From NCBI RefSeq assembly GCF_007830035.1, contig NZ_VLKN01000003.1:248001-312000 (forward strand): 64,000 bases of DNA, written 5' to 3'. The notes under the pieces were generated by a model that saw nothing but the letters and a program-made list of their open reading frames with translations, did not search any database and was not told the origin of the DNA. The number at the start of each line of letters is the position of its first letter. Position 1 is the stretch's first letter. This DNA is from Luteimonas cucumeris. GTDB lineage: Bacteria; Pseudomonadota; Gammaproteobacteria; Xanthomonadales; Xanthomonadaceae. Of this stretch, positions 8,328 to 16,977 are shown one piece after another. The translations under genes were made by a program, and so were the position numbers.

Positions 8328-11300
8328 ATGATGGCATTTGGGAACAAGCCGTGGCTTGCGGCTCTGGCCGTATTGTTGTGCATGTCGTTCAATCCCATAC
8401 GCGCAGCTGAGGTGTCGCCGGAGAGCGAGTATGCCCGTCGTTTGAAGGTCTATCAGACCATACAGCCGGAAGGGGATGCGCCCTTCGGAGAACAGATCAA
8501 TTTATACAACGGCGATCTGAGCTTTCGTCAGACCGATATCGTGCTCGAAGGTACCGGGCCGACGATTTCGCTGGTGCGCACTACTACGTCAGGCCTGGAC
8601 AACGATAGCCACTCGCTGCCGTATGCGTTCGGGAATTGGTCTCTATCAATTCCACGGATCGAAACGCTGGCCAATATGGGCTATGCGCCTCCGGGTTCGG
8701 AGACCCAGCCCACAAGTCCAGGCCTGCATTGGGCCATTGATGGTCCAGATAACCCCTCTCGCTATTCCCGCTGCAGCCAGCTTAAGCGGCCTTGGTTTTC
8801 CAATATCGAGATCTTCTTCACCGGCGAAGGCTGGAACGGCATGGAGTTGGTTACGGAAAGTGGCGACCGGCAGCCGGTAATTGTTAGAAGTACAACTAAC
8901 ACACTTCAGCCGACCATGACCAATTCGCAGGGTAGCCCACTCGTGTTTCCAGGCTTGACTCTGGACAACTGGCAGGTGGGCTGTTTGGCCACGACCAGTA
9001 ACGGCGAGGAAGGTGAAGCGTTCTTCGTGGTCTCGCCGGACGGCACCAAGTACTGGATCGATCACTTGACCGGAGAACGCGCCGATTCGATCTTCCGTAT
9101 CGATGAGGATGGCGTCCGACTCCGTCAGGGCCGCATGCTGGCCAGGATGTATGTCAGCCGCGTCGAGGATCGGTTCGGCAACTATCTGACCTATGCCTAT
9201 TCCGGCGACAAGCTGACATCCATCACGGCCAGTGACGGACGCCAAGTCACGATCGCTTGGCGCAGCGACAGCCGCGTCATCAGTTCGATCACCGTACAAC
9301 CTGCTGCCGACCAGCCACGTACTTGGCAGTACTTGTACGCGAATGTCACCGCTACGAGTGCCACTTTGACGAATGTGGTGCTTCCGGATGGCACCCAATG
9401 GGGTTTCAACCTGTCGGGCATGGGTCCGGGTCCTTGGTTCCACTATGACCTGAACAAGTGTACGACGCGCAACTTGCCTGATACCGGCACTAATAGCATC
9501 AGCACGATCACTCACCCTTCTGGTCTGGTCGGAAAATTCACTACGACGCCGATCTGGCATTCGCGCAGCTATGTTTCCAGCGACTGTCGCTATCCACAGC
9601 CTCCGGAAGAATTCGAACCTTACGAATATGAGCCGCCGCTTTACAACGTGCATTCGCTGATCAGGAGAGAAATCTTCGGTCCAGGCGTGGCGGCTAAGGT
9701 ATGGACCTACGGCTATTCCGATGGCAACGGCAGCACGACATCCGACCCGTGTGCCGCGAGTGGTACGTGTCTGGCTACCCAATATGTGGATATCCGCGAT
9801 CCGAATGCCAACCGCACCCGCTACACCTACAGCAACCGCGTCGGCGAAATGGAATCCAAGCTGTTGCAGGTTGATTTTCATGAAGGAGAGTCGACCCTAA
9901 AACGTCGCGAGGCGTATCAGTACGCCGCATCGACTTTCGGTCCCTATCCGGCCAACCCGGGATATGCCCTGAGCGGCGGTGGCGGTATTCAGCTCAGTCG
10001 CTGGACTCCGCTCAAGCTCAAAACGATCACCCAGCAAGGCGGGGTCTTCAAATGGGAGGCGAAGAAGTTCGACGCTTACGCCAACCCGGTGGGCGTCACG
10101 CGTTCGAGTAACTTGGCCGCGCCCAACAGCCGTTCGGACTACACCGACTACCTGTACAACACCAACCGCTGGGTGATCGGCCCGGTGGCCAAGGTGCGCG
10201 ACAGTGCCGATGGTCTGACTCCCGGCACGACGGTGTTGCAGGAGACGGCGTACGACCCAACCACGGCATTGCCGACGGCGACCTATGCTTTTGGTGCACT
10301 CAAGCAGAGCTTCACCTATCACCCTGACGGTTCGCTCAAGACCGTCAAGGATCCGCTCCATCCGGCATACACCTTCAACAACTACAAGCGCGGCATCGCC
10401 CAGCGGATCGATTTTCCGGATACGAAGTTCATCTCGGCGGTAGTCGACGATTTCGGTCAACTGAGCTCGGTGACCAGCCCCTTGGGGCATGCCACCGGCT
10501 ACGGCTACGACGTGATGGGGCGGATGACCGGCATCAATCTGCCCACCGGCTGGAACGACAGCACGATCGCGTTCGTCAAGGTCACCGGCGCCGAGTACGG
10601 CATTCCGGCCAACCACTGGCGGCGCACGGTCAGCAAGGGTACGGCCCGTAGCATCACTTACTACGATGCGCAGTGGCAGCCAATTCTGAGCTACGACTAC
10701 GCGACCAATGTCGCCGGCTCGTTCGTGGCGCGGTCTTATGATGCCTTCGGTCGCGAGACCTTCACCTCCTATCCGACCGCGACCGCCCCGACGTTCGGCG
10801 CCAGCGGCTGGCCGGCCACGCTCAAGGGCACGCGCACCACCTACGATGCGCTGGGCCGTCCTGTAGAAGTCCGGCAGGACTCGGAACTGGGTGGCACGCC
10901 ACTGGTCACCAGTTACGCTTACCCAGACGGCTTCCAGACCCAGGTTACAGATCCCAGGCTGGCGGTCACTACCACCAGCTATCAGGCCTTCGACGCACCC
11001 AGCACGGACGCACCGGTGCTGGTGCAGTTGCCCGAGGCGGTGACCACCGCAATCGAGCGCGACAAGTACGGCAAGACGCTGAGCCTCACCCGGAGTGGTC
11101 CGCATGCCGGGGGCAGCAGCGCGCTGACGCGCAGTTACGTCTACGACAGCCAACATCGGCTGTGCCGGGTCACCGAGCCGGAGACCGGCAGCACGGTCAC
11201 CACCTACGATGCCGCCGGCAACGTGGCCTGGTCGGCGACCGGGATGACCATCACCGGCACCGGTTGCGGCGATACCCAGGTCCCGACCGCGGCGCGCATC

Positions 11301-13655
11301 ACCCGCACTTACGATCCGATGAACCGGGTCAAGACGATCGACTATCCGGCCGATACCGGCGACATCGCCTACAGCTACGATGCCGCCGGCAACGTCGCCA
11401 CCGCTGTTGCCTATGGCGTCAGTGCTGCTCAGGACGTGGTCTGGAACTACGGGGTCCGCAACAGCCTGGGCTTGCCGACCAGCGAGATGCTCCATGTGGA
11501 CGGCTTCAGCTACGGTCTGCAGTACGTTTATGACCCTCAAGGTTCGCTGAAGACACTGACCTACCCGGACGGCCGTGTGGTGGACTATCTCCCGGACGCC
11601 TTGGGTCGAGCGACCCAGGCCGGTGGCTATGTCGGGAGCGTCCAGTACTTCCCCGACGGCGATCTGTCGTCGTACCAGTACGCCAATGGCATCACCTACG
11701 CCGCGGAGAAGAACACGCGTTCGCTGCCGAGCAACCTGACCTATGCCAAGGGTGGCCTGCTGTATAGCCAGGACCTGGCCTACGACGCCAATGCCAACCT
11801 GACGAACGTGACCGATCTGTTGCCGATGTCGCCCTCGCGCACCAAGACGATGACCTACGACAGCCTGAACCGGCTGAGCACAGCTACTGGGTTATGGGGG
11901 GTGGAGAGCTATGCCTATGACGCGCTGGACAACTTCCTGTCGATCACCCGTGGCGGCATCAACAACCGCTTCGAGTACGACCCGGCCAACCGCTTGGTGC
12001 GCATCGCCAATGCGGCCAACAATCAGACGTTGCACAGCTACGACTACGACACCAAAGGCAATGTCACCACGCGCGACGGCGCCACGTTGAGCTTCGACGA
12101 GGCCAATCGGCTGCTGGCCTATGCCGGCAAAGGTGGCTATCGCTACGACGCCTGGGGCCGGCGCGTGAAGCGCAGCAATGGCAGTGGCGTGGGGCAGAGC
12201 TATTACACCTACTCGCAGGCCGGGCAGCTGTTGTTCGAGCATGACCTGGGCGCTAACAAGCTGACCGACTACGTGCATCTGGGCGGCAAGCTGGTGGCCA
12301 AGGTGGCCGCCGACGCGCCGGTGCCGGCACTGCAGGCACCTGAGCGCAGCACCACCGGCAGCTATAACGTGAGTTGGGCGGCCATCTCAGGCGTCTCCGC
12401 CTATGTGCTGGAGGAAAGCAGCAATGGCGGTGCCTGGGTCGAGGTTTACTCGGGCACGGCGTTGAACTGGGATGCCAGCGGCAAGGCCCATGGCAGTCAG
12501 TACGGTTATCGGGCCAAGGCCTGCGTAGGCAGTGTGTGCGGTAATTACTCCACGGCGGTCACCGTCGCCATCGACCTGACGCCGGTCGGTGCTCCGGTGA
12601 TCACCGTGCCCAACAACCCCACGCCCAACTACACCGTCAGCTGGGCCGCAGTGGCAACCGCGACTACCTATGAAATCCAGGAAAGCGGTAGCAGTGGCGT
12701 GTGGGTGGGCTTCTACAGCGGTGGCGCCCTGAGCAAGGCAGTGACCGGCCATGCCGGTGGAGTGTTCAACTACCGCGGCCGTGCCTGCAATACGCATGGC
12801 TGTGGGCCGTGGGGCGTGACCGTGACGACAGTGGTAAATGTGCCGCCGTCGGGAGTGCCGGTGCTGGCGGCACCGCCGGCCAGCAACAACGGCAGCTATA
12901 CGATCAACTGGGGCGCCGTGGCTGGTGCGACCAAGTACACCTTGGAGCAAAGCGCCAATGGCGGAGCCTATGCCACGGTACAGGACACAGCGGTGTTGAG
13001 CTGGTCGACCAGCGGCAAGGCGGCGGGCAGCTACGCCTATCGGGCCAAGGCCTGCAATCCGGCCGGTTGCGGCGGTTACTCGACAGTGAAGACTGTGGTG
13101 GTGACCTATCCGCCGACGGTCGCGCCGACGCTGACCGCGCCGGCCAGCAACGTCACGGGCAGCTACACGGTCAGCTGGACCGGCGCGGCGACCGCGACCA
13201 GTTACACCCTGCAGCGCAATCTCAACGGCGGCACATGGGTCAGCGCCTACAGCGGTGGCGCTTTGAGCAGTGCACAAGGCCTGTCAGCGGATGGCAACTA
13301 CAACTATCGCGTGCAGGCCTGTAATGCCGGTGGTTGCGGGCCATGGAGCGCGACCAAGGTCACCCATGTGGAGATTACCCCGGCGATGCCCGCCACATTG
13401 TCGGTGGTGATCTATGTCGACGACATCGTGAGGCCTCCATTGGTCGACTGGAACGTGAACTGGGCAGCATCGATGGGCGCAACGAGCTACGACTTGGAGA
13501 TCACTTCTGGAACAGGAACTGGCATTGGCTACAGCGGTCCGAACCGATCCTTCTACATGTCGGGCCGGGGCACGCGTAGCTTCCGGGTGAGGGCGTGCAA
13601 GAGCACCACCAACTGCTCCGCCTGGCGCAGTCCCACCAGCATCGTCAACCAGTGA
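8328..13655 (+). CDS. Large secreted RHS/YD-repeat protein with C-terminal fibronectin-like repeats
   Basis: A 1775-residue protein with a Sec signal peptide (residues 1-27, ending NPIRAAEV). A start at 8331 fits the AGGGGA site slightly better. The N-terminal third has the RHS-family entry region (NLYNGDLSFRQTDIVLEG). The middle has many YD repeats such as YDAAGNVA, YDPMNRVKTI and YDALGRPVE that build a hollow beta-cocoon. The repeats reach YVHLGGKLVAKV, where a normal RHS protein continues into its core. Here four fibronectin-III-like units of about 88 residues plus a degenerate fifth follow (12340-13655), each with YRAKACN...CG cysteine pairs. The RHS core is instead in the next gene, 11 bases downstream. 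It may act as a surface or secreted shell. Confidence 0.85.
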   Translation: MMAFGNKPWLAALAVLLCMSFNPIRAAEVSPESEYARRLKVYQTIQPEGDAPFGEQINLYNGDLSFRQTDIVLEGTGPTISLVRTTTSGLDNDSHSLPYAFGNWSLSIPRIETLANMGYAPPGSETQPTSPGLHWAIDGPDNPSRYSRCSQLKRPWFSNIEIFFTGEGWNGMELVTESGDRQPVIVRSTTNTLQPTMTNSQGSPLVFPGLTLDNWQVGCLATTSNGEEGEAFFVVSPDGTKYWIDHLTGERADSIFRIDEDGVRLRQGRMLARMYVSRVEDRFGNYLTYAYSGDKLTSITASDGRQVTIAWRSDSRVISSITVQPAADQPRTWQYLYANVTATSATLTNVVLPDGTQWGFNLSGMGPGPWFHYDLNKCTTRNLPDTGTNSISTITHPSGLVGKFTTTPIWHSRSYVSSDCRYPQPPEEFEPYEYEPPLYNVHSLIRREIFGPGVAAKVWTYGYSDGNGSTTSDPCAASGTCLATQYVDIRDPNANRTRYTYSNRVGEMESKLLQVDFHEGESTLKRREAYQYAASTFGPYPANPGYALSGGGGIQLSRWTPLKLKTITQQGGVFKWEAKKFDAYANPVGVTRSSNLAAPNSRSDYTDYLYNTNRWVIGPVAKVRDSADGLTPGTTVLQETAYDPTTALPTATYAFGALKQSFTYHPDGSLKTVKDPLHPAYTFNNYKRGIAQRIDFPDTKFISAVVDDFGQLSSVTSPLGHATGYGYDVMGRMTGINLPTGWNDSTIAFVKVTGAEYGIPANHWRRTVSKGTARSITYYDAQWQPILSYDYATNVAGSFVARSYDAFGRETFTSYPTATAPTFGASGWPATLKGTRTTYDALGRPVEVRQDSELGGTPLVTSYAYPDGFQTQVTDPRLAVTTTSYQAFDAPSTDAPVLVQLPEAVTTAIERDKYGKTLSLTRSGPHAGGSSALTRSYVYDSQHRLCRVTEPETGSTVTTYDAAGNVAWSATGMTITGTGCGDTQVPTAARITRTYDPMNRVKTIDYPADTGDIAYSYDAAGNVATAVAYGVSAAQDVVWNYGVRNSLGLPTSEMLHVDGFSYGLQYVYDPQGSLKTLTYPDGRVVDYLPDALGRATQAGGYVGSVQYFPDGDLSSYQYANGITYAAEKNTRSLPSNLTYAKGGLLYSQDLAYDANANLTNVTDLLPMSPSRTKTMTYDSLNRLSTATGLWGVESYAYDALDNFLSITRGGINNRFEYDPANRLVRIANAANNQTLHSYDYDTKGNVTTRDGATLSFDEANRLLAYAGKGGYRYDAWGRRVKRSNGSGVGQSYYTYSQAGQLLFEHDLGANKLTDYVHLGGKLVAKVAADAPVPALQAPERSTTGSYNVSWAAISGVSAYVLEESSNGGAWVEVYSGTALNWDASGKAHGSQYGYRAKACVGSVCGNYSTAVTVAIDLTPVGAPVITVPNNPTPNYTVSWAAVATATTYEIQESGSSGVWVGFYSGGALSKAVTGHAGGVFNYRGRACNTHGCGPWGVTVTTVVNVPPSGVPVLAAPPASNNGSYTINWGAVAGATKYTLEQSANGGAYATVQDTAVLSWSTSGKAAGSYAYRAKACNPAGCGGYSTVKTVVVTYPPTVAPTLTAPASNVTGSYTVSWTGAATATSYTLQRNLNGGTWVSAYSGGALSSAQGLSADGNYNYRVQACNAGGCGPWSATKVTHVEITPAMPATLSVVIYVDDIVRPPLVDWNVNWAASMGATSYDLEITSGTGTGIGYSGPNRSFYMSGRGTRSFRVRACKSTTNCSAWRSPTSIVNQ
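12340..13655 (+). repeat. Tandem fibronectin-III-like domain repeats inside the RHS gene
   Basis: Four clear units (about 12340-12585, 12586-12840, 12841-13110, 13111-13380) and a diverged fifth encode repeats with the same landmarks: GSYxVSWAAxxxATxYxLEES at the start and YRxKACNxxGCGxxS at the end. The DNA copies differ noticeably, so this is an old duplication rather than a recent array. Confidence 0.8.
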
Positions 13656-13666
13656 GGAGGCGTGCC

Positions 13667-14614
13667 ATGACAATGAACTGCACATTTGCGCGCTGCTTCA
13701 GCCAGACCATCATGGCCCTGTTCGGCTTGCTGCTGGGCATCGGTACGGCACACGCGGCCGAGACGGTGACCTACTACCACACCGATGCGCTGGGTACACC
13801 GGTGATGGAGTCCAATGCGGTCGGTACGGTGACCTATGCCAGGGAGCACAAGCCTTATGGTGAGCAGGCACTTGGCGCCGCCAAGAACGGGCCGGGGTTC
13901 ACCGGACATATGGGTGATACCGATACGGGGCTAACCTATATGCAGCAGCGCTATTACGATCCAGCGTCGGGCAGGTTCCTGAGCAATGATCCCGTGGGAA
14001 TCGACCTGAATAACGGTGCCAACTACAATCGGTATTGGTACGCAAACAACAATCCCTACCGATTTACCGACCCAGATGGGCGCAGGAGCAAAGAGGAGTC
14101 CGACTATAAGCGGGAGCAAGCTGAAGAGCGCCGCCGGGCTGAAGAAGAGAGCAGGCGAAAGGCTGAAGAAGCCAAAAGGCAGGAACAGGCGCAAAGAGCA
14201 CAACAAGCGGGAGAGATAGCGGTCGGCGCAATGGTCACTGCCTTGATGACGTTGCCTGATGTAATGTCGCCCGATGGAGGTGGCTCTGGGTTTAGTTCCT
14301 TGATCACTGGGCTGTTATTTAAGACAGAGAACTCAATCACGGCTGAAGTTGCTTCAGCAACGAGTGTTATAAAACGTGCACCTAGGCCAGCACTAAACTT
14401 CAAGCCGCCTACCAATTCTCCTCAAAATCCACCGCAAATAATTCCAGCAGGTTATGGGCTGAGAGTGATGGCTCCAACTGAGCAATACAAAAATGGATAC
14501 TGGGTACTAGAGAAGCCGATGTCGAACGGAGGCCTGCAGAAAATAAATCCCTCAACAGGGAGGCCAGGGCCCGAATGGGATACACATGTTCCATTGCCAC
14601 CGGCAGGGGGTTGA
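13667..14614 (+). CDS. Secreted RHS-core protein with variable C-terminal domain (candidate polymorphic toxin)
   Basis: A 315-residue protein. The start at 13667 has a near-perfect site (GAGGAGG, six bases). It has its own signal peptide (residues 1-30, GIGTAHA). Residues 36-130 are the RHS-associated core: YYHTDALGTPV, GFTGHMGD, YMQQRYYDPASGRFLSNDPVG and NNPYRFTDPDG. That is normally the junction after which RHS proteins carry a toxin. Here a highly charged Arg/Glu helix (about 132-172), a Gly/Ala hinge and a C-terminal domain (about 235-315) follow. The last domain has NGYWVLEKP, INPSTGRPG and a DTHVPLPP end. GC falls sharply in this part, as for swapped cargo. I infer a toxin domain but cannot name its class. 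Confidence 0.75.
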   Translation: MTMNCTFARCFSQTIMALFGLLLGIGTAHAAETVTYYHTDALGTPVMESNAVGTVTYAREHKPYGEQALGAAKNGPGFTGHMGDTDTGLTYMQQRYYDPASGRFLSNDPVGIDLNNGANYNRYWYANNNPYRFTDPDGRRSKEESDYKREQAEERRRAEEESRRKAEEAKRQEQAQRAQQAGEIAVGAMVTALMTLPDVMSPDGGGSGFSSLITGLLFKTENSITAEVASATSVIKRAPRPALNFKPPTNSPQNPPQIIPAGYGLRVMAPTEQYKNGYWVLEKPMSNGGLQKINPSTGRPGPEWDTHVPLPPAGG

Positions 14615-14974
14615 ATGTACGCATTGCCTGAGGATTTCGAGTCTGCCGTGATTGTCGGTAAAACGGTGGAAAGGATTTGTTTTTCAAAATATCAACTCAA
14701 CATCTTCTTCAGTGAAGATTTCGCTATCCAAATTGAAGGAAGGTTTAATTTTAGATTGGCTCTTGGCGCCGAGGAGTCAGTGCAAGGATTTCCCATTGAG
14801 ACATCAAATTTGCTAGGTGTGCTAGATGAAAAAATAGATTCTGTTGATTGCGATAAGATCAGCGGTGATATGGCTATCAAATTTTCCAATTCTGCTTTAT
14901 TGCATCTTTGGGGAGACAATGGTCCCTACGAATCGTATAGCTTATTCATTAATGGTGGCCGGATTATTATTTAG
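14615..14974 (+). CDS. Candidate immunity protein for the RHS-linked toxin
   Basis: A 119-residue protein whose ATG starts at the very next base after the toxin-like gene's stop codon, implying coupled translation. It has no signal peptide, is acidic, and has beta-strand-rich segments with alternating hydrophobic residues (NIFFSEDFAIQIEG, ALLHLWGDNGPYESYSLF). This short cytoplasmic beta-rich type is typical of small immunity proteins; it recalls the DUF6188-like group, but I am not sure of that. The DNA is AT-rich like the toxin tail, which fits joint transfer. If cells of this strain export or exchange the toxin, this protein would protect the cytoplasm. The function is inferred from position only. 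Confidence 0.6.
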   Translation: MYALPEDFESAVIVGKTVERICFSKYQLNIFFSEDFAIQIEGRFNFRLALGAEESVQGFPIETSNLLGVLDEKIDSVDCDKISGDMAIKFSNSALLHLWGDNGPYESYSLFINGGRIII

Positions 14975-15019
14975 TTGAAAAGTAATGCGCGTGTACCAGA
15001 AATGTTCAACGTTTCATAA

Positions 15020-15244
15020 GAAAGTTCGCTCATTGAGCGGGCATTCTTTGGTACGCTTGATGTGAATACTGTAATGACCCACAGCCAGTTGCGCGATCGC
15101 AGCGACATGATCAGCGTCGCCGGTGGCTGGCATGCGCATCTGGGCATCCTGGCCGATCGCCTCCACGAACATACGCCGCCGGGATTCTGGAGCACGCATG
15201 CGTGGCTGGAGGCGGAGTACAAGCGGCAGATTCCGGTCGACTGA
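15020..15244 (+). pseudogene. C-terminal remnant of an SRPBCC/AHSA1-type protein
   Basis: An open segment of 74 codons ending at a stop at 15244, without a ribosome site or intact start. The reading THSQLRDRSD, GGWHAHLGILADRL and FWSTHAWLEAEY matches the C-terminal helix and end of SRPBCC (AHSA1-like) proteins as I know them. The N-terminal two thirds are missing, and the upstream sequence switches abruptly to the AT-rich immunity gene. It looks like the scar of a host gene cut by insertion of the RHS cargo. A functional 60-residue product from the GTG at 15062 is unlikely. Confidence 0.6.
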
Positions 15245-15314
15245 GACGTGCGCCAATACGTGGTTGCGGGATGGCTCAGTGCATGACGATGGCAGGCAGC
15301 ACCTAGGTGGCGCT

Positions 15315-15353
15315 TACCCTCACCCAAACCACCCTCGCTGTACGGGGGAGGGC
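15315..15353. repeat. Short palindromic repeat, CCCTCACCC type (degenerate)
   Basis: The sequence CCCTCACCC...ACCCTCGC...CGGGGGAGGG is an imperfect copy of the element seen more cleanly at 31659-31695 and 39671-39708. It lies downstream of the 3-hydroxybutyrate dehydrogenase gene and may act as a weak terminator. Confidence 0.6.
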
Positions 15354-15381
15354 TGAGCTGCAATCGGTTTGTCGCCGGAGT

Positions 15382-16146
15382 TTACTGCACCGTCCAGCCG
15401 CCATCGACGTCGATGGTATGCCCGGTAATGTTGCGCGCCGGCGGCGAGATCAGGAACGCGGTGATGCCGGCCAGTTCGTCGAAGCCGATGAACACGCCCT
15501 TGGGCATGGGCTTGAGCATGATCTCGCTGACCACCTGCGATTCCGGCAGGTTGTTGGCGCGCGCCTGGTCGGCGATCTGCTTGTCGACCAGCGGAGTTTT
15601 CACGTAGGTCGGGCAGATGGTGTTGATGGTGATGTCGGTGTCGGCGGTTTCCAGCGCGATCACCTTGGAGAAACCGAGCAGGCCATGCTTGGCGGCGACG
15701 TAGGCGCTCTTGTAGCGGCTGCCGACCAGCGAATGGATGGAGCCGATGTTGACGATGCGCCCGAAACCGCGCTCGCGCATGCCCGGCAGCAACGCGCGCG
15801 TCAGGCGCGCTACGCCGACCAGCATTACCTGGATCAGCAGGTCCCACCGATCGATCGGGAATTCCTCCAGCGGCGCGACATGCTGCAGTCCGGCGTTGTT
15901 GACCAGCACGTCGACTGGTCGCGATAACGCATCCAGCGCGGCGGCAACGCTGGCGTCGGACGTGACGTCCAGGGCCAACGCTTCGGCGGAGCCGCCGGCC
16001 GCTTGAATCTGCGCCGCGACCGCTTCCGCCGCAGGCAGCGAGAGGTCGGTGACGACGAGGTGATGCCCGGCCGTCGCCAGTTCGAGGGCGATGCCGGCGC
16101 CGATGCCGCTGCCGGCGCCAGTGATCAGGATGCAGCGTGAAGTCAT
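15382..16146 (-). CDS. bdhA: 3-hydroxybutyrate dehydrogenase (SDR family)
   Basis: A 254-residue short-chain dehydrogenase that oxidises (R)-3-hydroxybutyrate to acetoacetate with NAD+. It has the Rossmann glycine motif TGAGSGIG (residues 9-16), NNAGLQHV (83-90), and catalytic Ser136, Tyr149 and Lys153 in SAYVAAKHG. The family-specific patterns LQHVAPLEEFP, ICPTYVKTPLV and the DGGW end match 3-hydroxybutyrate dehydrogenases closely. With PhaE/PhaC nearby, it probably returns 3-hydroxybutyrate from stored PHB to central metabolism. It is transcribed divergently from the phosphatidylserine synthase gene, so the promoter lies in 16147-16280. Confidence 0.9.
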   Translation of the reverse strand: MTSRCILITGAGSGIGAGIALELATAGHHLVVTDLSLPAAEAVAAQIQAAGGSAEALALDVTSDASVAAALDALSRPVDVLVNNAGLQHVAPLEEFPIDRWDLLIQVMLVGVARLTRALLPGMRERGFGRIVNIGSIHSLVGSRYKSAYVAAKHGLLGFSKVIALETADTDITINTICPTYVKTPLVDKQIADQARANNLPESQVVSEIMLKPMPKGVFIGFDELAGITAFLISPPARNITGHTIDVDGGWTVQ

Positions 16147-16280
16147 TGGGACACTCCTGTCTGGACGGGCAACCGCGCATGCAGCGCCACAACGCTGCCA
16201 AGGCTAGCAGCCCGCGATGTCGCCTTGCATGGTCCGTACGGCCTTGGCAGGCTGTCGGCTACCCGACGGAGGTTGCCCGC

Positions 16281-16895
16281 ATGCAGCGCCACTTCTCGAT
16301 GCTTCGCGAGTTCCACCTGGCCGACTGGTTCACACTGGCCAATGCGTTCTGCGGCACCGGCGCGATCTTCGCGGCGATGCGCTTCCTGCACGAAGGCGTG
16401 GTCGCCGACCTGCTGATCGGCATGGCACTGATTCCGTTGGCCTTCGTGTTCGATGCGCTCGATGGCCGCATCGCGCGCTGGCGCAAGGTCGCGTCCACGC
16501 TGGGGCGCGAACTGGATTCGCTGGCCGACGTGATCTCCTTCGGCGTGGCCCCGGCCGCGCTGGGCTACGCCTGCGGCATGCAGGGCGGCTGGGACTGGCT
16601 GGTGCTCAGCTATTTCGTCGGCTGCGGTGTCAGCCGGCTGGCGCGCTACAACGTGACCGCGGAAACGCTGTCCGATGGCGGCGACAGGGTGAAATATTTC
16701 GAGGGCACGCCGATCCCGACCAGTCTGGCCATCGTCATCGTGCTGGCGGTCGCGGTCTGGCAGGGCCGTTTCGGCGAGGCGTTGTGGTTCGGCGTCGTGC
16801 AGATCGATCCGTGGCAGCTGCATCCGCTGGTGCTGATGTACGCCTTGTCTGGCTCGTTGATGATCAGCAAGACGCTGCGCATCCCCAAGCCCTGA
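16281..16895 (+). CDS. pssA: CDP-diacylglycerol-serine O-phosphatidyltransferase
   Basis: A 204-residue integral membrane enzyme that joins serine to CDP-diacylglycerol to make phosphatidylserine, the precursor of phosphatidylethanolamine. The CDP-alcohol phosphotransferase signature is complete: Asp61-Gly62, Ala65-Arg66, Gly75, Asp79, Asp83. About six hydrophobic helices are visible. The start at 16281 (MQRHFSML) is chosen for GGAGG eight bases upstream; the open frame extends further left without a site. The short Asp-rich-motif form fits the type II PssA group. Alternative alcohols cannot be excluded, but the length and the FEGTPIPTS segment favour serine. Confidence 0.85.
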   Translation: MQRHFSMLREFHLADWFTLANAFCGTGAIFAAMRFLHEGVVADLLIGMALIPLAFVFDALDGRIARWRKVASTLGRELDSLADVISFGVAPAALGYACGMQGGWDWLVLSYFVGCGVSRLARYNVTAETLSDGGDRVKYFEGTPIPTSLAIVIVLAVAVWQGRFGEALWFGVVQIDPWQLHPLVLMYALSGSLMISKTLRIPKP

Positions 16896-16977
16896 GGACA
16901 CGGCAACGACTGACAACGGATGGTCACGTGCCCGGAAGGATCGGTTGCTATCATCGGCCTGATCCCTGGAGGCGGTG

